DNA of 64,000 bases from Psychrobacillus sp032154225 (GCF_032154225.1 NZ_JALDYF010000012.1:1-64000); one strand, 5' to 3'; positions 34,938-44,162 are shown, numbered from the stretch's first letter. Made by a program: numbers and translations. The notes: generated by a model not told the origin, from the letters alone.

Positions 34938-36305
34938 ATGGATAAACTAAATGAATTTTTAGGCAGTGTTTCAAGTTTTTTATGGGGTATTCCACTTTTA
35001 ATATTAATTGTTGGAACAGGTATTTATTTAACTGTCCGTGTTGGTTTTTTACAAATTAGACTTTTACCAACTGCTCTAAGACTAGTATTCTCAAAAAAAC
35101 ATGATAAGACTGCCGAAGGTGATATAACACAATTCCAAGCACTTACAACTGCATTAGCAGCAACAGTAGGTACTGGAAATATCGTTGGGGTTGCTACCGC
35201 AGTAGTGCTTGGTGGACCAGGAGCAATTTTTTGGATGTGGTTCTCCGCATTTTTCGGTATGGCAACGAAATATAGTGAAGCAATTTTAGCTGTAAGATTC
35301 CGTGTGAAAGATGCAAAAGGTCAAATGGCCGGCGGTCCGATGTACTATTTGGAACACGGTTTAAAACAAAAATGGCTAGCAGTTTTATTTGCAATTTTTG
35401 GAGCTATTGCAGCATTCGGTATTGGAAATGGAACACAATCTAACTCTGTTGCAGGTGTTGTAAAATCTACATTTGGTTTAGATACTTGGATCACCGGAGC
35501 TGTACTAACAATTTTTACTGCACTTGTTATTCTTGGTGGAATTAAGTCCATTGGTAATGTTACTGCTATTTTCGTACCAATCATGGCATTATTTTATTTA
35601 TTGGCAGGAATCATTGTAATGGCTATGAATGTAACTGCAATTCCAGAAGCTTTTGCTACTATTTTCAAAATGGCATTTTCTGGTGAAGCCGCTGCAGGTG
35701 GTGCTATCGGTGCTGCTATTCGTTACGGTATCGCTCGTGGGGTATTCTCCAACGAGGCTGGTTTAGGGTCTGCTCCAATTGCTGCGGCAGCTGCAAAAAC
35801 AGATCTTCCTGGACGACAAGCACTTGTTTCGATGACTCAAGTATTTTTAGATACATTCCTTATTTGTTCAATTACAGGTGTAACAATCGTAATGTCTGGT
35901 ATGTACAAAGATACTAGCCTTGCTGCAAATGAGTTAACTTCAGCATCTTTTGGACACTTTCTAGGTGATTTCGGTCCATACGTAGTAGCAATTGGATTAA
36001 TCTTCTTCGCATCTTCTACTATTTTCGGATGGGCATATTACGGAGAAAAATGTTTCCAGTACTTATTCAAAAATCCTTCTTTATTAATTGTGTACCGTAT
36101 TGCCTTCGTAATTATGGTATTTATCGGTTCTGTTGTTTCTTTAGATTTGATTTGGACGTTCTCTGATATTACAAATGCATTAATGGCTATTCCGAACTTA
36201 ATAGGATTACTTGGTCTTTCTGGTGTAGTAGTGTATGAAACAAAACGTATTCAAGAGAAATTAAAAGAAGAAAAAGAAGCGGCTCGAGCGGCTAAAACTA
36301 TTTAG
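34938..36305 (+). CDS. Alanine/glycine:cation symporter AgcS family
   Basis: Sodium- or proton-coupled amino acid symporter of 455 residues with about 11 helices. Family signatures GTGNIVGVATAVVLGGPGAIFWMW and RYGIARGVFSNEAGLGSAP are both present (given here as shorter blocks: GTGNIVGVATA, GPGAIFWMW, ARGVFSNEAGLGSAP). Likely imports alanine, glycine or glutamine. ATG 34938 follows a GGGGGTT ribosome site. No glycine riboswitch is visible in the 150 bases upstream. Confidence 0.9.
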   Translation: MDKLNEFLGSVSSFLWGIPLLILIVGTGIYLTVRVGFLQIRLLPTALRLVFSKKHDKTAEGDITQFQALTTALAATVGTGNIVGVATAVVLGGPGAIFWMWFSAFFGMATKYSEAILAVRFRVKDAKGQMAGGPMYYLEHGLKQKWLAVLFAIFGAIAAFGIGNGTQSNSVAGVVKSTFGLDTWITGAVLTIFTALVILGGIKSIGNVTAIFVPIMALFYLLAGIIVMAMNVTAIPEAFATIFKMAFSGEAAAGGAIGAAIRYGIARGVFSNEAGLGSAPIAAAAAKTDLPGRQALVSMTQVFLDTFLICSITGVTIVMSGMYKDTSLAANELTSASFGHFLGDFGPYVVAIGLIFFASSTIFGWAYYGEKCFQYLFKNPSLLIVYRIAFVIMVFIGSVVSLDLIWTFSDITNALMAIPNLIGLLGLSGVVVYETKRIQEKLKEEKEAARAAKTI

Positions 36306-36371
36306 TATTTGACAATCCTTACGTAGCGTGAAATGATAAACTTCTAATGTATGAAAGGTAGGTACGTATAA

Positions 36372-36593
36372 ATGAATTTATCACAACCTTCTGTTGAAAA
36401 TGTTACGTATATGATTGAAACGATAAAAGAAAAACTTCGTATGGTTAATGGCGATGCAATGAAATCGGAAAATTTTAATGCATCGCAATATGAAGATCTT
36501 CTTTACCTTTATGAAATGGTTAAAAAAAGAGATTCTTTTAGCCCAAGTGAAATGGAAGCTATTGCAGCCGAACTTGGTAACCTGCGCAAATAA
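36372..36593 (+). CDS. yfkK: UPF0435/DUF1128 protein YfkK
   Basis: Protein of 73 residues matching YfkK of B. subtilis in length and sequence (VENVTYMIETIKEKLRMVNG; KRDSFSPSEMEAI). It is predicted to be helical and soluble and has no known function. AAAGGTAGG lies upstream of the ATG. The terminator begins at the stop codon. Confidence 0.85.
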   Translation: MNLSQPSVENVTYMIETIKEKLRMVNGDAMKSENFNASQYEDLLYLYEMVKKRDSFSPSEMEAIAAELGNLRK

Positions 36594-36634
36594 AATCCTG
36601 CTAGAAGCGACATTGTTGCTTCTAGCAGGATTTT
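36592..36634. terminator. Bidirectional terminator after yfkK
   Basis: AAAATCCTGCTAGAAGC and GCTTCTAGCAGGATTTT form a 17-base-pair perfect stem between convergent genes. Confidence 0.85.
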
Positions 36635-36644
36635 ATTATTCGGA

Positions 36645-37196
36645 TTAATCTTGTTGATTCATTAACTTCCCTAAACCGCCGTCTCCTGTATACTGGAATC
36701 GACCAATCTTCCCTTCTTCTTTTGTAGAGAAGATGACTTCACCTGATACATCTGCTATTTTTTCTTCCTCACCATCTTTCCAATAACCAACCGTTGCCAC
36801 AAAAGTATAGCGAGTGGACATTTTCTCACTTTGCTCAATCTTAATATCCGCAAGGTTTAACTTATGTTCCGTGAGATGAGCAAGAATTGGATAGGATGTG
36901 CCGGATGAAGTTAGAAAGGAACTCATATAAGAACTTACAAAATAAGAGCCATATATTTCTTCTACATACTCCTCTAACTCTTTGTTCTCTTCTTTATTAT
37001 TCACAACAGTCGTATATTTTGGATTCCATATTAGATTCACAAACTTTTCATCTGGGCCAGTAAATTGATGCTCCAAAATTTTTGTAATTACTTCTTTATT
37101 TGCATCTTCTGTATCATCATTTGAACAAGCAACTAATAAAAGCCCTGACACCATCAACATAAAGCTGAAAAAAATGATCGTTTTAGTTTGGGACAT
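36645..37196 (-). CDS. Lipoprotein of unknown function
   Basis: Protein of 183 residues with a lipoprotein signal peptide ending in the lipobox LVAC (Cys near residue 24), then an acidic linker SNDDTEDANKE. The mature part alternates strands and helices and I do not recognise a family. AAAGGGGTG lies seven bases before the ATG. It is the first gene of an accessory-looking tract without counterparts in the conserved backbone on either side. Confidence 0.65.
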   Translation of the reverse strand: MSQTKTIIFFSFMLMVSGLLLVACSNDDTEDANKEVITKILEHQFTGPDEKFVNLIWNPKYTTVVNNKEENKELEEYVEEIYGSYFVSSYMSSFLTSSGTSYPILAHLTEHKLNLADIKIEQSEKMSTRYTFVATVGYWKDGEEEKIADVSGEVIFSTKEEGKIGRFQYTGDGGLGKLMNQQD

Positions 37197-37269
37197 TACA
37201 ATACACCCCTTTAAAGGTTATACGTTTGCAATACTAGAAAGTTTCAGGGGCTACTTCTTTTGCTTAAAC

Positions 37270-37848
37270 TTAATAAATACAGACCTCTAATTTTGGGATA
37301 ATCTCTTTGTATGCAACAAAAAGATTTTTTGTAGTAAGGATTGAAAAATAAGGAAAAACGTCTAAATTAGCTAATATACATTCATCATAAATCAAACTAA
37401 TACTCAATTCTTTCTTAGGTTCAATTCCTTTTTGCGCAAGCAAATTAGCTAATCCTACATATAAGTTCCATCCTTCATCTGAAATAGACCTCTCTATAGA
37501 AATACGACCAGCAAAACTCTCCCACCATACTCCAAAAGATTTATATATTTCAGTATAATCCTTCAAATTTTCATCACTTTCCACAAATAATCTTTGATAA
37601 AATAAATCTTTTTCTTCATAAAAAATTTCCATATCACTTATAGATTGATCGAAAATTCTCTCTGAAACTTCATCCCATAGCTTTTTATAAGTAGATTCAA
37701 ACTCTTCTCGAAACATATACTTAGTTGTCATATAAGGAAATTTAAACTTACCATTCCGCTGATTTTGATTAAGAAATATATTTTGGATATAAATCAAAAA
37801 ATTCAACGAATAAGTTGCCTCTGTTGTCATTAACAATGAATTCCCCAT
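37270..37848 (-). CDS. Hypothetical protein
   Basis: Protein of 192 residues rich in aromatic and acidic residues, without a signal peptide or membrane helix. It looks helical and soluble. I do not recognise a family. GGGAGGAT lies five bases before the ATG at 37848, which supports a real gene. The low-GC codon use resembles its neighbours in this tract. Confidence 0.55.
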   Translation of the reverse strand: MGNSLLMTTEATYSLNFLIYIQNIFLNQNQRNGKFKFPYMTTKYMFREEFESTYKKLWDEVSERIFDQSISDMEIFYEEKDLFYQRLFVESDENLKDYTEIYKSFGVWWESFAGRISIERSISDEGWNLYVGLANLLAQKGIEPKKELSISLIYDECILANLDVFPYFSILTTKNLFVAYKEIIPKLEVCIY

Positions 37849-37878
37849 TTATTATCCTCCCATCATAACCTTACTTCA

Positions 37879-37918
37879 ACAAAAAGGAGCATTAATCCTT
37901 CTTGGATTAACGCCCCCC
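37879..37918 (-). terminator. Terminator of the LRR gene (GTTAATCC repeat family)
   Basis: On the minus strand GGCGTTAATCC and GGATTAATGCTCC pair over AAGAA and run into TTTTT. Near-copies lie at 41551-41587, 44163-44203 and, more diverged, 44832-44876. Confidence 0.8.
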
Positions 37919-37946
37919 TTCTTTTTATATCTTCATTTTTAAAACC

Positions 37947-39791
37947 CTATTCTGCCAGGATAATTTCCTCCGATATTCGAAGGCCTTCTTTACCCGATAG
38001 TAATTCCCAATCTTTTACGATGTCTTTATTTAATAAAAGGTATTTCAGCTTTTCATGCTTTAATAATGGTTTTATGCTCGTTACATCGGTGTAACGGATA
38101 TCCAAATAAGTTAATTTTTTAGCGTTTTCAAGTGGTGTTAAATCCGATACTTTTGTATTAAATATAATGAGGCGATCTAATTTTTTCATATCCCGAACAA
38201 TTTCTAGAGAGTCTAACTTTGTATCTCCTAATGAAAGAAATGTTAGGTTCTTCAGTTTACTAAGGGAAGAGAAATCAATAATAGGATTACTGTTTAAAAT
38301 GACACTTTTTAGATTGGTTAGATCCTTCAATGGAGATAGGTCTGTTATATAATTATCACCTAAGAATAGATTTTCCGTGTTCGTTAAACCCTCTGCTCCT
38401 TCTAGACTTTTTAATGAAGTGCCACCTAAATCTATCGCTTCTAAATGCTTAAAATCCTTCCAAAAGACTTTTTCATCCTTTTTAGTAACAGGTGGAATAG
38501 GAAGTGCCCCCTCCTCCATATGGCTTTCGCTTTGTTCCATATTATCTGTATCATAAACATGCTTTTTATAAGTAAAAGTGCCATCACCGTTCACAGTAAC
38601 AGATGAAATTTCCTCTTTAGGCGTTAAATTAGTAATAATTGGTGTAACCGTATTGTCCTTAATGTTTAACTCATACAAGTTACCACCCATTGTTACCATT
38701 CCATACGCATATCCTACAATGACAAGCAGTCTGTCCTCATCAATCCACTCAACTGCTTTTGGAGTATACTGATTATATTCTCTGTCTTCTATCAATTTAA
38801 ATGTTACAAACTCTTTCTTTTCCCTATTCTCAATGACGATAAAACCAATTCCTTCTTCCGCTGCCTGTTCTCCTCTTCCTTCTATCGTTGCTTGCAGCTT
38901 TCCAATTGGGGAAGGTTTCCATGGAGAATGAAATGTGGAATCAAAATCTCCAATCACAGTTTTCTCAAAACGGTCTGGGATTATATATTCATTTTCTGTT
39001 ATATATTCTGATAAATCGTCTGTTGATCCAAATTCATATTTTCCGCTGTTTTCATTTAAATACTGGAATTCGCTTTTTACCAGTCCGAATCCCGAAGCAT
39101 AATATTTTCTAGTTTGGAAATCATCTTCTGTTTTTTCTATTACAAGAACATCCTGAAAGCTTCCATAGGTAGTATTCACCGTTGTAGATATTTCCGTTAC
39201 GATTCCATCCACATATTTAGCCCCTTTGTGAATAGGTGCTTCTAATACAATGGATATTCTTGGCAACTTATTTAATTCCTCTTCTGTCCACTCAGATGGT
39301 TCTCCCAGATCTGGGATTGCTTCACTGTACACTAGTTCCAGCCTGTTCCCATTTATCCGATAAACTACCTCTTGAGAGATTGCTGTATTGCTTATTATTT
39401 GATGCACGTAGTACTCATTTAGCCAATAAGTTTGGATCGTAGAACCGCTGTCCTCATAGCCTCCTAAATAGATTGATTTGGCACCGTCAGTGGGTAGATA
39501 TTGTTTTAACTCCTCGTAATAATCTCCTTTTTTTAAGATTACTTCATTTTTTTCATCGTCCATCGCCCCACCCTTTGATAATTGACTAGCCCCCTCATCA
39601 ATAGCTGTAGGTATTAAGTAAATACTAAACGCAAGCAAGCCTATAAAAGCAATCATTGTGCCATAGTACATCCAGCGTGCCTTTTCTGCTGGTTTTCTAG
39701 ACTTTTTTATATTCACTTGCTGCTGAACTCGTTTCACACGACCCGAGGTATCACCAATTTTATCTATTAGTTGTTTCTTGATCTCATTCAT
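37947..39791 (-). CDS. Membrane-anchored leucine-rich-repeat protein, probable anti-sigma factor
   Basis: Protein of 614 residues. A basic cytosolic segment (1-39), one membrane helix (about 41-62) and a large outside part follow. Residues about 445-600 hold six to seven leucine-rich repeats of internalin type (LTNLKSVILNSNPIIDFSS, LKNLTFLSLGDTKLDSLE). The ATG overlaps the end of the ECF sigma gene by 8 bases (ATGAATGA), and a cytosolic tail plus one helix after an ECF sigma is the usual anti-sigma layout. No standard anti-sigma domain is recognisable, so the role is inferred. Confidence 0.7.
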   Translation of the reverse strand: MNEIKKQLIDKIGDTSGRVKRVQQQVNIKKSRKPAEKARWMYYGTMIAFIGLLAFSIYLIPTAIDEGASQLSKGGAMDDEKNEVILKKGDYYEELKQYLPTDGAKSIYLGGYEDSGSTIQTYWLNEYYVHQIISNTAISQEVVYRINGNRLELVYSEAIPDLGEPSEWTEEELNKLPRISIVLEAPIHKGAKYVDGIVTEISTTVNTTYGSFQDVLVIEKTEDDFQTRKYYASGFGLVKSEFQYLNENSGKYEFGSTDDLSEYITENEYIIPDRFEKTVIGDFDSTFHSPWKPSPIGKLQATIEGRGEQAAEEGIGFIVIENREKKEFVTFKLIEDREYNQYTPKAVEWIDEDRLLVIVGYAYGMVTMGGNLYELNIKDNTVTPIITNLTPKEEISSVTVNGDGTFTYKKHVYDTDNMEQSESHMEEGALPIPPVTKKDEKVFWKDFKHLEAIDLGGTSLKSLEGAEGLTNTENLFLGDNYITDLSPLKDLTNLKSVILNSNPIIDFSSLSKLKNLTFLSLGDTKLDSLEIVRDMKKLDRLIIFNTKVSDLTPLENAKKLTYLDIRYTDVTSIKPLLKHEKLKYLLLNKDIVKDWELLSGKEGLRISEEIILAE

Positions 39792-40308
39792 TTGTAAGTA
39801 CCTCCCACTCATCGTGTTTCAAGCGAACCTTTAAAAGGGCTCTGGCTTTTCTAAGCCTAGTTTTTACTGTGTTGTCTGAAATAGATAAAATCTGAGATAC
39901 CTCTAAGACTGATAATTCTTCAAAGTAATAATAAATGATAACTTCTCGATACTTTAATGGAAGCTGAAGTACTGCATCCGCTATTTCTAACTTTTCATCC
40001 TGCTCAACGACTCGATTTCGTCCTTTTTTTGCAGGGTTTAGAAAGTTATTTGTGAGTATATGCTTCCGATAACGCCAGCTCTTCAAATAGTCCTTGCTTC
40101 TATTGATCGTAATCTTAACTAAATAAGTTTTTAACGAAGACCGTTCTTCAAACTGCTCAAATTTCCTGTAAAAGTTCAAAAACACTTCTTGTATGATATC
40201 CTCGGCAGCTGGTCAATCTTTTACGTATAAGTAAGCAAGCTTTAGCAAATAATCACTGTGCTCTTGCATTACTTGCTGAAACATCTGCTCCTCTAAATAA
40301 CGATTCAC
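39784..40308 (-). pseudogene. ECF-type RNA polymerase sigma factor with an in-frame stop
   Basis: From GTG 40308 the frame reads a normal sigma-70 region 2 start (LLKLAYLYVKD), meets TGA at 40213-40215 (codon 32), then continues in the same frame as PAAEDIIQEVFLNFYRKF, with region 4 (LPLKYREVIIYYYFEELS, VSQILSISDNTVKTRLRKAR) and a normal end, 174 sense codons in all. Only one codon is wrong; CGA to TGA is the simplest change. A GTG at 40185 could restart translation but would lose region 2.1. Either a recent nonsense mutation or a sequencing error. Confidence 0.8.
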
Positions 40309-40340
40309 TCCCCATCCCCCTTCCATGCCCTTTACTAATA

Positions 40341-40367
40341 GACGATGCACCAACCCAGTACGTTTTA
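40341..40367 (-). promoter_or_regulatory. ECF-type promoter before the sigma/LRR operon
   Basis: On the minus strand TAAAAC (40362-40367) is followed after 17 bases by CGTCTA (CGTC at 40341-40344). The AAC-16/17-CGTC layout is the classic Bacillus ECF promoter, suggesting autoregulation by the encoded sigma factor. Confidence 0.55.
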
Positions 40368-40390
40368 CTTTATGTAATTTTTTTATGAGC

Positions 40391-41428
40391 CTATAACATA
40401 AGCGAATTATATATTTCTCCTATAATCCCCTCCATTTGATGAACCCCTAATTCTGTATTTGTCATGATAACTGCACCTTTCTCTAAAATTGGAAACGCCA
40501 CCATCATACATTGAAAGCTTACTCCCCAACCTAAAGATGTAATTTCGAGCTCTTTTTCCGACCCCTCTAAAAATACACCTAGTCCAGTCCAATCCTTTCC
40601 TCCTTGTGGAGTTATCATTTTTTTTGCTAAACTTGCTGAAATTCCAACCTTACTTTCTCCTTTTAGCGCATTCATTAATTCAATAACCAACAGGGCTAGA
40701 TCCAAAGAAGTTGTCCATAATCCAGAAGCCGCTGGGTATGGATATATAGGATATTTCCCTTCTACTAACTCACCGTATTTGTTATGACCACAAGAAATTT
40801 GTTCCACTTTCATTTCTGAAATGGATGTATCTAATGAGCTGCCTTCCATCTTTAATGGATTAAAAATAAGTTCGTTCATAACCTGCTGAAAAGTTTTTTC
40901 GGTAACGTCTTCTATAAGTTGCTGAATGATACAAAAACCTGCATCTGAATAGTGAAATTCACTCTTAGGCTCATACTTCACTTCAATGGGAGCTTTACAA
41001 TAAGGCGTTTTTCCCTCTAATAATTCAGCCATAGAAGGAATCGATCTAATCGAATTAAGTTCAGAAAAACTATCTTCAGGATCTATAATTCCAGATTGAT
41101 GACTAAGCAAGTTTCGTAATGTAACTTTGTTATTTTTAGTTAAATCATTTTCAGGTACTTTCCACGCTATAAGACAATTGTTTACATCTTCATCTAAATT
41201 CAGAAGGCCTTGTTCTGTTAACTTCATTACCACCATTCCTGTAAGGAACTTGCTAATTGAACAAGCATTGAAAATAGAATTTTTATTAATATTATTATCG
41301 TTTCCTGCTTCTAGAAAACCGTAATTTTCTGTAACACTGATTTGACCATTCTCAATTAATGTAATGCTTAATCCTTGTACATTATAGTGTTTCATACGTT
41401 CTTGAATGTTTAGATTTTTTAATTTCAT
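40391..41428 (-). CDS. Class C beta-lactamase-like serine hydrolase
   Basis: Beta-lactamase/CubicO family protein of 345 residues without a signal peptide. The nucleophile motif is SISK near residue 57 and the second motif YSD (in HYSDAGFC) replaces YxN. The third motif is not clear. These proteins act as esterases, peptidases or amidases more often than as true beta-lactamases. TTAGGAGG precedes the ATG. It lies on the same strand just upstream of the ECF promoter. Confidence 0.8.
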   Translation of the reverse strand: MKLKNLNIQERMKHYNVQGLSITLIENGQISVTENYGFLEAGNDNNINKNSIFNACSISKFLTGMVVMKLTEQGLLNLDEDVNNCLIAWKVPENDLTKNNKVTLRNLLSHQSGIIDPEDSFSELNSIRSIPSMAELLEGKTPYCKAPIEVKYEPKSEFHYSDAGFCIIQQLIEDVTEKTFQQVMNELIFNPLKMEGSSLDTSISEMKVEQISCGHNKYGELVEGKYPIYPYPAASGLWTTSLDLALLVIELMNALKGESKVGISASLAKKMITPQGGKDWTGLGVFLEGSEKELEITSLGWGVSFQCMMVAFPILEKGAVIMTNTELGVHQMEGIIGEIYNSLML

Positions 41429-41550
41429 ATAATCCTCCTAAATTTGGTAACATTTATAGAATTATAACACGAATGCACGTTCTTTTTATGTGAATTCAGA
41501 TAATTTATTAATGTTGAACAAACTCCCTCTTCGGTACAATAAGCCCAACA

Positions 41551-41587
41551 CAACAAAGAGCGTTAATCCTTCTTGGATCAACGCTCC
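41551..41587 (-). terminator. Terminator, GTTAATCC repeat family (second copy)
   Basis: GAGCGTTAATCC and GGATCAACGCTC pair over TTCTT. It ends the small membrane protein gene at 41606. Confidence 0.75.
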
Positions 41588-41605
41588 GATAGTACATGGA
41601 AAGCT

Positions 41606-42076
41606 TTAATTAATTAGGTCTAAATAATAGTATTTTGCATCTGCTAATGAACTATTTAAATCAAGAGACGTTACCAAGATAAAATATAGTGCAATACTTA
41701 CAAATACAACAATAACCAGTGCGAGGTCTTTATGTATCTTTTTATTTTTCTTGTACAGTATTAACCCTGTTAAAACAACAATCAAAAAATAGGATGTGGA
41801 TAGGATTAATTTTATCATTTCAAGATTACTATCACCGACAGCATGCATAAATTTTTCCAAGTCTTCTTTATTGTTCTCGTCTTCTTGAATTACTGATATG
41901 TTCCCCTGATATCCAATCTTCCAAGTATATGTGTTTTGTTCTTTTATTACTGTGTACTGATAACCTGCTGCTTTTTTTTCCGCTATAACAAATGCTGAAC
42001 TTGCAGCCACATTTTGAACAACTATAATAAAAAATAGAATGGTCAAAGAGAGCATTACTAAAAACTTTGCTTTCAA
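41606..42076 (-). CDS. Three-helix membrane protein of unknown function
   Basis: Protein of 156 residues: one helix at about 5-24, an outside segment of about 60 residues with YQYTVIKEQNTYTWKIGYQG, then two helices (about 86-107 and 118-142). I cannot place the family firmly; it has the layout of DUF4306/YjdJ-like proteins. TTG 42076 has AAAGGAGAG eight bases upstream and is preferred over the open extension to 42112. It lies in the accessory-looking tract. Confidence 0.55.
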   Translation of the reverse strand: MKAKFLVMLSLTILFFIIVVQNVAASSAFVIAEKKAAGYQYTVIKEQNTYTWKIGYQGNISVIQEDENNKEDLEKFMHAVGDSNLEMIKLILSTSYFLIVVLTGLILYKKNKKIHKDLALVIVVFVSIALYFILVTSLDLNSSLADAKYYYLDLIN

Positions 42077-42133
42077 GTCTATATCTCTCCTTTCATAAAA
42101 TAATTTGTACAAAAACTAACTAGCCCTGTTGGT

Positions 42134-42628
42134 TCAATTAGAGCTTACCATTAAGGCTTCCTCTAAAATTATTTTTGAAAGTTCATGGTCATTAATTACG
42201 AATGGTACTTCAGAGGGTTCAACCCAAATGCGAGAAATTGATTCATGCCCACGGAGAAAAGGTAAGCATTCTGTTACATCCATTCTAAAAAAAGCTTGAT
42301 AAGCTATCAAAGGATATTTTCCTTTTGGATCAAATGATGGATTTTCTTCATGGCTTACTTTAATTGAACCTATGTATTTTATTGTTCCTTTTACATATCC
42401 CTCTTCATACGTTTCTCGTAGTATAGCTTCCTCCACTTTCTCCCCGAGTTCTAAGTGTCCGCCTGGATAATTAAACCCTCTATGTTTTATATGAGCTAAC
42501 AGGACATTCCCATCTTTCATGCACACGGCATGAACACTTGTAACTTTTTGGGATTCAGTTAACTTCATTCTTGGTATCCAAGTAAGTTTCACATTATTTC
42601 CACCCCAATCGACAAAAATAGTCTGCAT
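42134..42628 (-). CDS. NUDIX hydrolase
   Basis: NUDIX-fold protein of 164 residues. The Nudix box reads GGHLELGEKVEEAILRETYEEGY: the glutamates that bind metal are present, but the glycine expected near its end is a tyrosine. An activity on nucleoside diphosphate derivatives is expected; substrate unknown. ATG 42628 has AAGGAG eight bases upstream and is preferred over a GTG three codons earlier. Confidence 0.8.
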   Translation of the reverse strand: MQTIFVDWGGNNVKLTWIPRMKLTESQKVTSVHAVCMKDGNVLLAHIKHRGFNYPGGHLELGEKVEEAILRETYEEGYVKGTIKYIGSIKVSHEENPSFDPKGKYPLIAYQAFFRMDVTECLPFLRGHESISRIWVEPSEVPFVINDHELSKIILEEALMVSSN

Positions 42629-42736
42629 ATATTTCACTCCTTGTTTTATGTATTATAAATATTGAATCATCTAAGCTAAGTGAATAGTTGTGACACTCCA
42701 TTGTTAACCTTTTACATATTAATAGCATCTACATTA

Positions 42737-43296
42737 CTATGAAAACTGACTTTTATGTGCTTGAAGTGCCAAAAGCTTCCGCTCCCAAAAATCATCCACA
42801 TTTATAAATGTATTTGGGTGGTTAGTTGTATAATAGGCTATTGCCTTAACACGATGTACGTTTAACCCATCTTGAAGTTGGTCAGGATAAGATCGTGGGT
42901 TTCCGCTCGTTCGGACTGCAAAAGAAGCAACTTTTCCAGTTACAATATGATCAATATGTGTTTCATAGTAAAGCCATGGATCAACGGTAAAAATAATCTC
43001 AGGACGAATTTTCCGAATAACACCTACTAACGCTTTTCTTAATTCTTCGTTATCAAATAAGTGACCATCTTGAAATTCTAACCAATGAAAATTTTTTACG
43101 CCTAATATAGCACCTGCTTCCTTTTGTTCCTTTCGTCTAATATCAATTACTTGGCTTGTCGATAAGTTGGTATCATAATTTCCCGAACTTCCATCAGTTA
43201 CCGTGAGATAATGTTCTTCAACCCCTTGTGCCACAAGATTGGCAATTGTCGCGCCAGCACCGATCTCATTGTCATCTAGGTGTCACTGAATATCAT
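42737..43296 (-). pseudogene. PIG-L (LmbE) family deacetylase, frameshifted near the start
   Basis: ATG 43296 with GAGGTG upstream begins MIFS, then meets TAG. A one-base deletion near 43283-43288 would restore HLDDNEIGAGATIANLVAQG, the metal site of PIG-L deacetylases (normally HPDD). The rest is intact: TVTDGSSG, DGHL and THIDH near the middle. The product also ends early, at AHKSQFS, short of the family length of about 220. Frameshift, a P-to-L change in the metal site and a short C-terminus point to decay, although a sequencing error cannot be excluded. Confidence 0.75.
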
Positions 43297-43410
43297 CCGT
43301 TTCACCTCATTGTTAAAATTGAAAGAAAATCTGATTTCCTTAAAGTAACGTATCTGTAAATACAATAAGAAATACCATCACCTAACCCTAATAGATATTT
43401 TCCACATTAC

Positions 43411-44082
43411 TTATACGAAAATTTTTTCAAGCCTCTTCAGCGACTCATTACTACAACCATTCTTAAAATAGGACATAAGATATTCTTTAGAGTCTTCTTT
43501 ATCTAAACTAACAATATCTATGTCATTTCTAATAGTCCAAGAATCATAAGTCTCGAAAGCTGTACTGCTCCAACCATTCTTTTCGCCTTCCGCATTTTTC
43601 TTCTCTTGTATACCTGAAATTACAATGTCCATTGATTCTTGTAATTCTAATAATGCATTGTCAAACACCCTTTTTTTGTCCTTCTCTTTTAGCCCCGCCT
43701 TTACTCTTAATGCCCTAGTGTCTATTCCTTCCGCTTGCCTAATTATTCTATATATATCAAGCGCTTCTTTTGATACAGTTCCATTAAAATAACGTTCCTC
43801 AACCGACTCAGTATAGCCTAGAACCTTTTTTACATATGGAAGAAGATGACGAGAAATCAATACCGATTTTTTCTTAATGAACTTACCGTATGCAGCAACC
43901 CCGTCTGTTGAAAATTTTGTTCTCCAAATCCAAGGGTCAAACTCTGATTCAGAATGCCAATACTCTGGTAAAGTGATCGTATTTAAAGAAGGTAAATCAG
44001 GTATTAATGTTGCGAGTGGAAGTAAACCAATCTCTTCTATCACATCCAAGGCTTCCTCATATGTTTTCACTTTATATTCCAT
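43411..44082 (-). CDS. AlkZ-related winged-helix protein
   Basis: Protein of 223 residues resembling a Bacillales group annotated as AlkZ-related: blocks YEEALDVIEEIGLLPLA, SEFDPWIWRTKF, DGVAAYGKFIKKKSVLIS and EGEKNGWSSTAFETYDSW. AlkZ-type (HTH_42) proteins are DNA glycosylases for crosslinks, but this shorter relative lacks evidence of that activity. ATG 44082 has AAAGGGAGAT nine bases upstream; the open frame to 44136 lacks a ribosome site. Confidence 0.65.
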   Translation of the reverse strand: MEYKVKTYEEALDVIEEIGLLPLATLIPDLPSLNTITLPEYWHSESEFDPWIWRTKFSTDGVAAYGKFIKKKSVLISRHLLPYVKKVLGYTESVEERYFNGTVSKEALDIYRIIRQAEGIDTRALRVKAGLKEKDKKRVFDNALLELQESMDIVISGIQEKKNAEGEKNGWSSTAFETYDSWTIRNDIDIVSLDKEDSKEYLMSYFKNGCSNESLKRLEKIFV

Positions 44083-44162
44083 GGATTTGTTATCTCCCTT
44101 TTTAAAATTTGTCATATATCTAATTTCTAAATTCAAAGTGGATTTCCCTTTACAATAAGTTC

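Noticed and set aside
40213..40215. Selenocysteine or programmed recoding at the TGA of the sigma gene
   Set aside because: No supporting hairpin is evident, the position is not a redox site in ECF sigma factors, and Bacillales relatives use TGA as stop.
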